Of a stretch of 64,000 bases of DNA, positions 1 to 8,254 are shown piece by piece. The translations under genes were made by a program, and so were the position numbers. The notes under the pieces are model-generated. The model was given only the letters and a program-made list of their open reading frames with translations, was not told the DNA's origin and made no database searches. Every line of letters starts with the position of its first letter. Positions within the stretch are counted from its first letter, which is position 1. Source of the stretch: CAZYFH01 sp965249175 (lineage in GTDB: Bacteria > Acidobacteriota > Vicinamibacteria > Vicinamibacterales > UBA8438); assembly GCA_965249175.1 (NCBI GenBank), contig OZ252227.1, positions 1,984,001 to 2,048,000 of the forward strand, written 5' to 3'.

Positions 1-1
1 G

Positions 2-1516
2 CACAACTACGACGTCATCATCATTGGCACCGGCGCCGGCGGCGGCACGGTGGCGCACGCGCTGGCCGCCACCACCGCGCGCCTGCTCATCCTCGAGCGC
101 GGCGACTTCGTGCCGCGGGAACCCGCCAACTGGGACCCGGCGGCGGTCTGGAAGCAGCTCCGCTACCGTACGACCGAACGCTGGGTCGATGGCAACGGCA
201 AGACGTTTCGGCCGTACACGCACTACTGTGTCGGCGGCAACACGAAGTTCTGGGGCAGCGTCCTCTACCGGTTCCGTCGCCAGGATTTCGAGCCGGTGGA
301 GCACGTCGATGGGGTGTCGCCCGGCTGGCCCATCGACTACGCGACGTTGGAGCCGTTCTACGAGCGCGCCGAGCGGCTCTATCAGGTGCACGGCGCCAGC
401 GGCATCGATCCGACGGAAGCGCCCCGCGGGCCGTTCCCGCACGCGCCGATCCCGCATTCGGACGAGATGACCCACACGATCGAACAGCTGCGCGGGCAGG
501 GCCTCCATCCGTCGCCGCTGCCGCTGGGACTCCTCGACCCCGGGGAGCCCGACGGCTGCATCCTCTGCAATACCTGCAACTCATTCCCGTGCCAGCGCCA
601 CGCAAAAAGTGAGGCCGACGTCTGCTGCATCCGCCCGACGACCGCGCACCCCAACGTCACGCTCTGGACCGGGGCGCGCGCCCGCCGGCTGGTGACCGAC
701 GCCGCCGGTCGCAGGGTCGAGTCGGTGGAAGTGGAGCGCGACGGCAGGACACTCCAGGTGTCGGCGCCGCTGGTGATCGTGTCGTGCGGCGCCGTGAACT
801 CGGCGGCGTTGCTACTGCGGTCGGCCAACGCACGCTACCCCGACGGGCTGGCCAACTCGTCCGGCCTCGTCGGCAAGCGATACATGGCGCATCTGGCGAC
901 GATGATGGGAGCGTTTCACCCCTTCAGGCACAACCACACCGTCTTCCAGAAGACCGTGGCGATCAACGACTATTACCTGCGGGGGCCGCACGACGGCCAC
1001 CCGCTCGGCCAGATCCAGTCGCAGGGTCGCACGCACGGGGTGATGGTGCAGACCGTCGTGCCGTGGGTGCCGAGGCGGGTCTGGGACGCCTGCGTCGCGC
1101 GCGGCGTGGACTGGCTGGCGATGTCCGAAGACCTGCCGCGTCTGGAGAACCGTGTGAACGTCGAACCCGACGGGCGCATTCGTCTCGAATACCGCCCCAA
1201 CAACCTCGTCGCCCATCGTCGCCTGGTGACGGAAATGAAGCGGATCCTCAAGCGTCTCGGCTTCTGGGTCGTGGTCACGCATTCGCACAAGACGATGAAC
1301 ACGACCCATCAGTGCGGGACGCTCTGCTTCGGGACCGACCCGCGGACGTCGGTGCTCGATCCGTATTGCCGGACGCACGACATTGGTAACTTGTTCGTCG
1401 TCGACGCGTCGTTCTTTCCGTCGTCGGCCGCGGTCAATCCCGGATTGACCATTGCCGCGCAGGCGCTGCGCGTGGCCGACCATATTGCCGAGACCGACTT
1501 GAGGAGACCCGCATGA
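2..1516 (+). CDS. GMC family oxidoreductase (5' end outside window)
   Basis: FAD-dependent alcohol/sugar oxidoreductase of the GMC family. The reading frame is already open at base 2 and shows the FAD-binding Rossmann motif GTGAGGGTVAHAL, so the true start lies just before the window. A GMC N-domain block (CVGGNTKFWGSVLYRFRR) follows. The C-terminal GMC domain ends with HQCGTLCFGTDP and a VDASFFPSSAAVNPGLTIAA block, which normally carries the catalytic His region. A Cys-rich stretch (CILCNTCNSFPC) near the middle is seen in some bacterial members. The stop overlaps the start of the downstream VOC gene by 4 bases (ATGA), so the two are probably co-translated. The substrate is unknown. Confidence 0.9.
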   Translation, partial: HNYDVIIIGTGAGGGTVAHALAATTARLLILERGDFVPREPANWDPAAVWKQLRYRTTERWVDGNGKTFRPYTHYCVGGNTKFWGSVLYRFRRQDFEPVEHVDGVSPGWPIDYATLEPFYERAERLYQVHGASGIDPTEAPRGPFPHAPIPHSDEMTHTIEQLRGQGLHPSPLPLGLLDPGEPDGCILCNTCNSFPCQRHAKSEADVCCIRPTTAHPNVTLWTGARARRLVTDAAGRRVESVEVERDGRTLQVSAPLVIVSCGAVNSAALLLRSANARYPDGLANSSGLVGKRYMAHLATMMGAFHPFRHNHTVFQKTVAINDYYLRGPHDGHPLGQIQSQGRTHGVMVQTVVPWVPRRVWDACVARGVDWLAMSEDLPRLENRVNVEPDGRIRLEYRPNNLVAHRRLVTEMKRILKRLGFWVVVTHSHKTMNTTHQCGTLCFGTDPRTSVLDPYCRTHDIGNLFVVDASFFPSSAAVNPGLTIAAQALRVADHIAETDLRRPA

Positions 1517-2067
1517 GAGCGCGTTCGTTCAGCCATTGCGGTATCACCGTGTCGGATTTCAACAAGGCTGCGCAGTTCTACTGGGACGTCTTCGGCTGCC
1601 CGCTGGTCGGCGTCTCGGAGGCGCCGCCCGAACGCATCCGCGCGTTCTTCGGCGTCGAGGCGGATCACCCGAGCTGCAAGATCGGCTGGATCCGCGTGCC
1701 CGGCGGCGCCGTGATCGAGATCTTCGGGTTCCTGCCGAATCAGGCACCTGTCGAGATCCCCTGGAATCGCGTCGGCCTCACGCACATCTCGTTCAACATC
1801 CGGAACACGGAGCGGTGGTACGACTACCTGTCGCGCCAGGGTGTCGAGTGCGTCTCGACACCGGAGCGCTCGCCCAACGGGCAGACGTTCTTCTTTGCCA
1901 AGGACCCCGACGGCAACCTCATTGAGCTCATGGACCTCGGGTGGATGTACTACGTGGTCGGCTGGCTGCCGTTGAGCGGGTGGCTGTTCCGGCGGGGGGT
2001 CTTGCCGTTGGGGAACGGGACGTCCGGTCTGGACCTCCGTCGGAGCCGTGACAGTGGTCGAGGATAG
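1513..2067 (+). CDS. VOC (glyoxalase/dioxygenase-like) family protein
   Basis: A 184-residue single-domain vicinal oxygen chelate protein. The N-terminal strand (FSHCGITVSDFNKAAQFYWDVFG) and the C-terminal strand (FFAKDPDGNLIELMDLG) are the two halves of a VOC module. Metal-ligand candidates are His7 in the first motif and Glu in NLIELMD. The start ATG overlaps the stop of the GMC oxidoreductase, giving a two-gene operon. The last 35 residues after the VOC fold are Arg/Gly-rich and look non-conserved. Members include glyoxalase I, ring-cleaving dioxygenases and resistance proteins, and the sequence does not decide among them. Confidence 0.85.
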   Translation: MRARSFSHCGITVSDFNKAAQFYWDVFGCPLVGVSEAPPERIRAFFGVEADHPSCKIGWIRVPGGAVIEIFGFLPNQAPVEIPWNRVGLTHISFNIRNTERWYDYLSRQGVECVSTPERSPNGQTFFFAKDPDGNLIELMDLGWMYYVVGWLPLSGWLFRRGVLPLGNGTSGLDLRRSRDSGRG

Positions 2068-2128
2068 GGGAGAACGGTTGCGGGTACACTGGCGCGGTTC
2101 GGCGAATCGGAGGGGGACACCCGAGCCC

Positions 2129-3409
2129 GTGAACAAGGCACCCACGGCGGGCGACGCCTGGGCGGCGCTTTCAGCGCACCCCTCGCCGTTCGCGGACCTC
2201 AGCGTCGACCTGCGCATGGACCTGCTGTCCGTCATGGAGCCGCAGGACTACCGAGCCGGCGATCGGCTCTTGCGACAGGGAGAACGCGGCGAGCATGTCC
2301 TGCTCATCGTCAGCGGCACCGCCTCGGCCAGCGTTCGACACGACACCGGCGACACGACGTCCGTTGGCGACTTCGGTGCCGGCGACGTGGTCGGCGAGAT
2401 GAGCCTCCTCATGGACGAGGCCCGCACCGCCGACGTCATCGCGCAGTCGCCGGTGCGGGCGCTCCACCTGGCGGCCGACGACTTCTTTCGCGTTGCCGGT
2501 CGATACCCCGAGCTGCGTGCCGTGCTCACGGACCTGGTCGCCGACCGCCTGGGTCATGCGTCCCACGACGGTCTGGGAGGGAAAGACGTGGGCGGGTATC
2601 GGATCGGGCGCTGTGTCGGTCGCGGCGGGATGGGCGTCGTCTACGAAGCGGTGCGGCACAGCGACCACGAGACGGTCGCGCTCAAGATGATGAACCACCG
2701 CTTACTCTACCGGCCGGAGGCGGTCAAGCGATTTGCGCGGGAGGCCGACGTCCTCATGTCCCTCGAGTACCCGTCGATCGCGGGGATCTACGAGCGGTTT
2801 GCCGCCTACCGGACCCATTTCCTGGCCATGGAGTTTTGCGCGGGGACCACGCTCAAACAGGTGATCGCAGCCAAGGGGCCGCTCGATGAACCCGTCGTGC
2901 GCCGGGTCGTCGGCCAGCTCGCTGACGCCCTGCGCTACGTACATTCACGGGGGCTGATCCATCGCGATATCAAGCCCGCGAATGTGATTCTGACCGATGC
3001 CGACGCCGTCAAACTCGTCGATTTCGGCCTTGCCAAACCCGACCCTACATGGGACACGGAGGGCGACGTGACGTTGGACGTGACCGTGGACACCGTGTCC
3101 ACGGCACTGAGTTGTCTCGGCACTCCGCGATACATGGCGCCCGAGCAGCTTGCGTTCGCGCCGGCCGACCAACAGGTCGACCTGTACTCGTTGGCCAGCG
3201 TGACCTATGAAGCCCTGGTTGGGCATCCGATGGTGACGGCGTCGGAGCTTGCCGCGATCGTCGAGGAGAAGGAGCGGTTCACGTTGCCACCGGCCTCACA
3301 GATTGGATCGGGGATCAGCGACGAGATGCATCAGTTTCTTCGTTCGGGGCTCCAGGTCCGACCCGATCGACGTCAGGTGTCGCTGGATCAGCTCGCGGGG
3401 TGGGCCTGA
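2129..3409 (+). CDS. cyclic-nucleotide-binding domain / Ser-Thr protein kinase fusion
   Basis: Cytoplasmic 426-residue protein. Residues ~15-140 form a cNMP-binding domain whose phosphate-binding cassette is well kept (GEMSLLMDEARTADV, with Glu and Arg). Residues ~155-415 form a Hanks-type kinase: glycine loop GRGGMGVV (164-171), catalytic Lys in VALKMM (186), HRDIKPAN (278-285), DFGLAKP (298-304) and an APEQ P+1 motif. No transmembrane segment is seen. I chose GTG 2129 because a purine-rich ribosome site (GGAGGGGG, 2109-2116) precedes it; an in-frame GTG at 2048 would overlap the VOC gene. The domain order recalls eukaryotic PKG, so allosteric control by a cyclic nucleotide is plausible but is an inference. 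Confidence 0.88.
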   Translation: MNKAPTAGDAWAALSAHPSPFADLSVDLRMDLLSVMEPQDYRAGDRLLRQGERGEHVLLIVSGTASASVRHDTGDTTSVGDFGAGDVVGEMSLLMDEARTADVIAQSPVRALHLAADDFFRVAGRYPELRAVLTDLVADRLGHASHDGLGGKDVGGYRIGRCVGRGGMGVVYEAVRHSDHETVALKMMNHRLLYRPEAVKRFAREADVLMSLEYPSIAGIYERFAAYRTHFLAMEFCAGTTLKQVIAAKGPLDEPVVRRVVGQLADALRYVHSRGLIHRDIKPANVILTDADAVKLVDFGLAKPDPTWDTEGDVTLDVTVDTVSTALSCLGTPRYMAPEQLAFAPADQQVDLYSLASVTYEALVGHPMVTASELAAIVEEKERFTLPPASQIGSGISDEMHQFLRSGLQVRPDRRQVSLDQLAGWA

Positions 3410-3520
3410 ACGGTGGATGCGCGCGCCGTGCCGGGGGAGGCTGCTTCGCGTTTCCGAACCTCGACCCTTCGCGATAGTATGGGCACGTCCTTGAATGACC
3501 AACCCGCACGGAGGTCCCAG

Positions 3521-4540
3521 ATGACCGATCGATTCCCGCTGTTCTCGGCGGCCGTGGTTGTGACGGTGTCACTCGTCTTGCTGCCTGGCGCCGCGCACGC
3601 CCAGGGTGGCGCCCAGGCCGAGGCGCCTCGGACCGCGTGGGGTGCACCCGATCTCAACGGGGTGTGGGATTTTCGGACGCTGACGCCGTTCGAACGTCCT
3701 GAGGATTTGTCGGACCAGGCGTTCTTCACCGAGGAGGAGGCCGCGCAGTTCGAGGCCGATCGGCTCGCCGCGTTCGCCGTGCGCGACGACCAGGAGCCGG
3801 CGGACATCGTCGGCAACTACAACCAGTTCTGGTTCGACCCCGGCGATAGTGTCAGCGCGACCAACCAGACCTCGCTGGTCGTCGATCCCGCCAGTGGGCG
3901 GGTTCCCTCCCTCACGCCCGAGGCGGACGCCAAGCGAGATGCGGCACGCGCGCGGCGCGAAGGGGTCGATCGGCACTCGCCGACCTACGGGGGGTTCGTC
4001 GAGGATCTCGGTCCTGGAATGTTCGCGGTCCGCTGCGTGCTTGGCTTCAATTCAGGCCCGCCGATGACGCCGGGCGGCTACAACCAGAACGTCCAGCTCG
4101 TCCAGACGCCAGACTACGTCGTGTTGCTGAACGAGATGGTGCACAGCTCGCGTGTCGTGCCGCTCGACGGGCGGCCGCATCTGCCGGAACACCTCAGGCA
4201 ATGGATGGGTGACTCGCGTGGTCGATGGGACGGCGAGACGCTGGTCGTCGAGACCACCAACTTCCTGCGCGAGACGAGCTTTCGTGGCGGCGTGACCACA
4301 GCACGCCTGCGTCTGGTAGAACGATTCACTCGCGTGTCCGACGGGACGCTGATGTACGACGTCACCGTCGAGGACCCGAACGCGTGGTCCGAGCCGTGGT
4401 CCTATCGGATTCCAATGGTCAAGAGCGAGTATCCGCTCTATGAGTACGCCTGCCACGAGGGCAACTACGGCCTCTATAACATCCTCGCGGGCGCGCGCGA
4501 GCAAGAGGCGGCCGCCGATGCGGCGTCCGGACAACGATAA
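3521..4540 (+). CDS. secreted 'CHEGN' family protein, copy 1
   Basis: Hypothetical exported protein of 339 residues with a Sec signal peptide (cleavage near AHAQG). It belongs to a family found five times in this window. Shared blocks are WGAPDLNGVWDFRTLTPFER, an acidic EEEAA segment, a YNQFW block, SLVVDPASGR, RCVLGFNSGPPM, EMVHSSRVVPLDGRPHLPE, GDSRGRWDGETLVVETTNF, RLVERFTRV and a terminal YEYACHEGNYGL. The two conserved Cys (in RC.LGF and ACHEGN) could form a disulfide or bind a ligand; this is inference. ATG 3521 follows GGAGGTCCC and gives a clean signal peptide. The function is not recognised. It is followed 31 bases later by copy 2. Confidence 0.85.
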   Translation: MTDRFPLFSAAVVVTVSLVLLPGAAHAQGGAQAEAPRTAWGAPDLNGVWDFRTLTPFERPEDLSDQAFFTEEEAAQFEADRLAAFAVRDDQEPADIVGNYNQFWFDPGDSVSATNQTSLVVDPASGRVPSLTPEADAKRDAARARREGVDRHSPTYGGFVEDLGPGMFAVRCVLGFNSGPPMTPGGYNQNVQLVQTPDYVVLLNEMVHSSRVVPLDGRPHLPEHLRQWMGDSRGRWDGETLVVETTNFLRETSFRGGVTTARLRLVERFTRVSDGTLMYDVTVEDPNAWSEPWSYRIPMVKSEYPLYEYACHEGNYGLYNILAGAREQEAAADAASGQR

Positions 4541-4571
4541 ACGACAGGTGACGAAGACGATGGAGGGTGTG

Positions 4572-5729
4572 ATGCGCAGCCGAATCCAGACGCTCGCTTC
4601 GGTCGTTGGACTGGCGTTGACGATGACGCTAATGCTGATGCCCGTGGCGTCGATCGCCACGGCGCAACCCGGTCAGGACGCCGTTCCACGGACGTCTGAT
4701 GGGCGTCCGGATCTGTCAGGCACCTACGACACCGCTACCCTGACACCGCTGCAGCGGCCGGAGCGCTTTGGCGACCGGCTCACACTCACCGACGAGGAGG
4801 CGGCGAACGTGGAAGCGGATTCCACCGCGCTGAGGACGCTCTTCAACGTCGCGCCGTCCGGATCGGACGAGCGGAGCGGGAACTTCGAGATCGCCCCGAG
4901 CGACCCGAATCGGGAGGCGCCCCCCGCGGGCGGCGATGGGTCGGGCGGCGCCGCCGGCAACGTCGGCGGCTACAACACGTTCTGGATCGACCGCGGCACG
5001 GGTGTCTTCCAGATCGACGGTGATTGGCGGACGTCGATCATCACCGATCCGGTCAACGGCCGCCGCCCACCGATGACCGAGCAGGCGCGGGAACGCGCCG
5101 CCGCGCGTCGGGGTTTTTTCCGCGAGAACACCGGGACCGCCTACTGGCTGATCGAGAACGGTCCTGACGCGCCGGGCCCCTACGACGACCCGGAGATCCG
5201 TCCACTCGCCGAGCGGTGCCTGCTCGGGTTCGGGTCGGTCGGCGGACCACCGATGCTGCCGGTCCTGTACAACAATTTGAAGAAGATCGTCCAGACCGAC
5301 GATCACGTGATGATCCTCGCGGAGATGGTTCACGATGCCCGCATCGTCAGGATGAACCAGGAGCACGCACCTGCGACGATCCGGAGCTGGCTGGGCGATT
5401 CGGTGGGTCGCTGGGACGGCGACACGCTCGTGGTCGACACGACGAACTTCAACGACACCCCGGCCCTGGGCGGTGCGTCACGGAATCTGCACGTCGTGGA
5501 GCGCTTTACCCGCATCAACGCCGATGTGCTTCTCTATTCGTTCACGGTCGATGACCCGACAATCTGGTCCGCACCGTGGAGCGGCGAGTATGTCTGGCCT
5601 GCGAGTGACACGCGCGTCTACGAGTACGCCTGCCACGAGGCGAACTACTCGTTCCAGGGGATTCTCGGCGGGGCGAGGATTCTCGAGGCCGACGCTCGCG
5701 GCGAGTCGCAAGACCCGGGGTCGCGCTAG
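4572..5729 (+). CDS. secreted 'CHEGN' family protein, copy 2 (divergent)
   Basis: Exported protein of 385 residues with a signal peptide ending near ATAQPG. It has the same block order as copy 1 but is the most divergent member. The opening motif is GRPDLSGTYD instead of G(V/I)WD, and a Gly/Pro-rich insertion of about 35 residues lies before the YNTFWIDRGTG block. The late blocks are intact: ERCLLGFGSVGGPP, EMVHDARIV, GDSVGRWDGDTLVVDTTNF, VVERFTRI and YEYACHEANYSFQGI. The start was set at ATG 4572 because GGAGGG lies 5 bases upstream. It probably forms a tandem duplicate operon with copy 1. No enzymatic motif is recognisable. Confidence 0.85.
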   Translation: MRSRIQTLASVVGLALTMTLMLMPVASIATAQPGQDAVPRTSDGRPDLSGTYDTATLTPLQRPERFGDRLTLTDEEAANVEADSTALRTLFNVAPSGSDERSGNFEIAPSDPNREAPPAGGDGSGGAAGNVGGYNTFWIDRGTGVFQIDGDWRTSIITDPVNGRRPPMTEQARERAAARRGFFRENTGTAYWLIENGPDAPGPYDDPEIRPLAERCLLGFGSVGGPPMLPVLYNNLKKIVQTDDHVMILAEMVHDARIVRMNQEHAPATIRSWLGDSVGRWDGDTLVVDTTNFNDTPALGGASRNLHVVERFTRINADVLLYSFTVDDPTIWSAPWSGEYVWPASDTRVYEYACHEANYSFQGILGGARILEADARGESQDPGSR

Positions 5730-5762
5730 CGTCGCGTTGGCGGGCGCATCCCCGCGTCCCGA

Positions 5763-6677
5763 TCAGAAGCGCGAGATTGCTACCCGGAACCCTATGAACG
5801 GACGGCGGGCGCCCGGGTCGCCGCCGCCGCGGACCGTGGCGCGTACGTTCTGCGCGCTGTCGGCGTACGACCCGCCCCGCATCACCCAGAGGGCGTCCAC
5901 CGCGAGCTCCGCACGGTCGTTCGTCTCGTCGTAGGGGTAGGGCTGGTAGGGGCTCCGCGTCCACTCCCACACGTTGCCGCTCATGTCGGCGAGCCCGAAC
6001 GCGCATGCCGGGCATGGAGCGGCGCCGACGGCTCGCGTGCCGCTGCCGCCGTAGTTCGCCCCGTCTCGTCTTGGGGCGTTGCCCCACGGGTAGACACGGC
6101 CGTCGGCCCCGCGCGCGGCTTTCTCCCATTGCGCCTCGCTGGGCAGGCTGACGCGCCAGCCATCACGGAGGAGCTGGCCGAGGGGTGCCGGCGTGTCACG
6201 CCAGTCCCGGAGCGTCGCGTCCAGCCATCGACAGTAGGCAAGGGCGTCGGGCCAGGACACGGATGTCACCGGATGCGTGGGTGGCCCCCGTAGCGCCGCG
6301 TCATTGGTCCCGACACCGGTCGCCTCGACGAAGGCGCGGAACTGCGCGACGGTGACCTCGAAGCGGCCGAGAAAGAACGCGGGCAGGTCGAGGCTGCCCT
6401 GCGCCCGCGCGGCCTCCCACCGCTCGTTCTCGAATGCGAGCGCGTCGACCGCGGGGTCGCTGCCCATGCGAAACGGGCCGGCGGGAATCTCGACGAACCC
6501 GAGGAGCGCATCGTCCGGGAGAAACCACGCATCGGATCGAAACCCGTCGAGCACGTCCGGTGGGGCTGTCGGCACGCGGGCCGCGTCCGCGGCGCTCGTA
6601 TCCGGCGCTGGCCCACAGGCGATGCAGGCGGCGATGCCGAGACTCACGACGGTACCGGCGGCTATTGTCGGTCGCAT
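5763..6677 (-). CDS. FGE/SUMF1-like (formylglycine-generating enzyme fold) lipoprotein
   Basis: A 304-residue exported lipoprotein with lipobox-like AACIAC near residues 17-22. The FGE-sulfatase (C-type-lectin-like) fold is clear: IPAGPFRMGSD, FEVTVAQFRAFVEATG, HPVTSVSWPDALAYCRWL, LPSEAQWEKAARG, YPWGN, GNVWEWT, MRGGSY and GFRVA. The active-site Cys normally found after RGGSW in true formylglycine-generating enzymes is absent here (NVRATVRGG). It is therefore more likely a binding or other oxygenase-like paralog than a sulfatase-activating enzyme. The start ATG 6677 overlaps the upstream gene by 16 bases. No sulfatase gene is in the window. Confidence 0.85.
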   Translation of the reverse strand: MRPTIAAGTVVSLGIAACIACGPAPDTSAADAARVPTAPPDVLDGFRSDAWFLPDDALLGFVEIPAGPFRMGSDPAVDALAFENERWEAARAQGSLDLPAFFLGRFEVTVAQFRAFVEATGVGTNDAALRGPPTHPVTSVSWPDALAYCRWLDATLRDWRDTPAPLGQLLRDGWRVSLPSEAQWEKAARGADGRVYPWGNAPRRDGANYGGSGTRAVGAAPCPACAFGLADMSGNVWEWTRSPYQPYPYDETNDRAELAVDALWVMRGGSYADSAQNVRATVRGGGDPGARRPFIGFRVAISRF

Positions 6678-8167
6678 GCGAAGGTCCACTCGTGGGCACA
6701 CGCCCGCGCGTAGAGATCGGGTTCCGGCAGGTCCATCAGGTTGCGGCCGCCCTCGCGGAGCAGCAGCCGCAAGTCGAGCAGCTTCGGGTCGGCCCGCGCC
6801 ACGACCTCCGTGTCCAAGAGGTTGACACACGCGGCCTGGAACCGGAGCTCGCATGCGCGCGCGAAGAACCCGCGCGCGCGTTCGTCATCGGCTTCCGTGA
6901 TCGACCCTTCCGTGTAGTGCGCGCCGAGCTCGTTGCAGGCCCATGCCGCATTGTCGCGGCAATAGGACGATTCGATTTGCAGGAGGCGCGCGCATGCGCC
7001 GCGGCGGTCGTTCGCGCACGCCTGCTGCCAGAACGGCACCGCATCCCCACGATGCGTGCCGTCCGTCGCGCCGATGGCCGACATCGCGCCGAAGAACAGC
7101 ACCCAGATCGCCATGTGCGCGAGGTTGGCGCGCCGGGGCGCCCACGCCGGCCAACGCGGAAGGGACGGGATCGCGCTGACCAGTCGGTCGATGCGCATCA
7201 CGCTCAGGTTGAGGAGCGGCACGCAGAGGAGCTTGTCGTAGAACGTCGGGGCGCCCAGGGCCCCGAGGAGCGCGTAGAGGCCGAAGACGCCAAGGCCATA
7301 GAGCGCGCCAAAGACGGTCTTGCCGAGCGGCGTTCGTGGCGAGGTGGAGGGATCCGTGACGAGCAGATGGAGGCCGAGAAAGACTGCCGTGGGGATCTCA
7401 GAGTCGACGAAGTAGGGCACGCCCGTCACGGCGCCATACAACGCGCTCAAGCCGAACAGCGCCGCGGCGGCGCACCCGGCTACGAGCGTGATCGAGAAGA
7501 AGTACATGACAACGATGCCGACCAGGAAGAGGAACAGGTAAATGTCGGGCGCGAGCGTCAGCGTCGTCGCGATGTCCTGCCCCCAGGTGATGTCGGTCGT
7601 GCCGGTGGCGATCAGCACGAGCGAGCACAACCCGAGTGAGAACGCCGACGGGTTGAAGATGTGCACGCGTCGGCCCTCGCGCTCCCACTGTACGAACGCC
7701 TTGCCGAGAAACCCGACCGCGATCAACACGAACTGCAGCGCGAACCAGTCATCCCGGAACCAGAGGAAGAGGTTGGTGCTGAAGATGATGGGGAATGGGC
7801 CGAAGCCAACCACGTAGGTCTCGCGTCGCGACCACGCCAGCAGCATGTCGAAGGCGTAGGCGAACGCGAGCTGCGCCACGAGCAGCCAGGCGTGGTCGTA
7901 CACCGGTCGCCAATACCAGCCCCAGTACGCGAACACGGCCAGTTGCACGGCGGCTTGCACGTAATGCTGCGGGCGCAGTGCCACGCGGAGCGTTGGTCGC
8001 TCGGATGCCCGCCGCGCCCGCAGGAAGAGCGCGGACTGCCAGAGAAGGAGCGCCAGCGCGGCGCCCCAGAACGACCGCGCGAGCATCGGGCTGGCCTGAG
8101 CCTGGATGCGCGGGACGAACGAGAGCAGGAGAATGCCTGCGGTCAGCGCGAGCGGAACACTAAACAC
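6662..8167 (-). CDS. RnfD/NqrB-like integral membrane protein with C-terminal Sel1-like repeats
   Basis: A 501-residue protein. Residues ~1-345 are highly hydrophobic with about nine membrane segments. They contain HIFNPSAFSLGL and LLVTDPSTSPRTPLGKTVFG, the signature pair of the RnfD/NqrB family. The usual covalent-FMN motif (SGAT-like) of RnfD and NqrB was not found. Residues ~365-500 are soluble and Cys-rich (CANDRRGACARL, CRDNAAWACNELG, FFARACELRFQAACVNL), typical of Sel1/Hcp repeats. No other rnf or nqr genes are nearby, so a role in a full Rnf complex is not supported. The start is GTG 8167 without a clear ribosome site, so the N-terminus is uncertain. Confidence 0.75.
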   Translation of the reverse strand: MFSVPLALTAGILLLSFVPRIQAQASPMLARSFWGAALALLLWQSALFLRARRASERPTLRVALRPQHYVQAAVQLAVFAYWGWYWRPVYDHAWLLVAQLAFAYAFDMLLAWSRRETYVVGFGPFPIIFSTNLFLWFRDDWFALQFVLIAVGFLGKAFVQWEREGRRVHIFNPSAFSLGLCSLVLIATGTTDITWGQDIATTLTLAPDIYLFLFLVGIVVMYFFSITLVAGCAAAALFGLSALYGAVTGVPYFVDSEIPTAVFLGLHLLVTDPSTSPRTPLGKTVFGALYGLGVFGLYALLGALGAPTFYDKLLCVPLLNLSVMRIDRLVSAIPSLPRWPAWAPRRANLAHMAIWVLFFGAMSAIGATDGTHRGDAVPFWQQACANDRRGACARLLQIESSYCRDNAAWACNELGAHYTEGSITEADDERARGFFARACELRFQAACVNLLDTEVVARADPKLLDLRLLLREGGRNLMDLPEPDLYARACAHEWTFACDRQ

Positions 8168-8254
8168 CCGATGTCCGGATGCGGGGGCGCGCGGCTCCGC
8201 GGCACCCGTCCGTCGCCGTGTCTCTCGGCGCGCTCGTCGTGCGGCGGACAGGGC

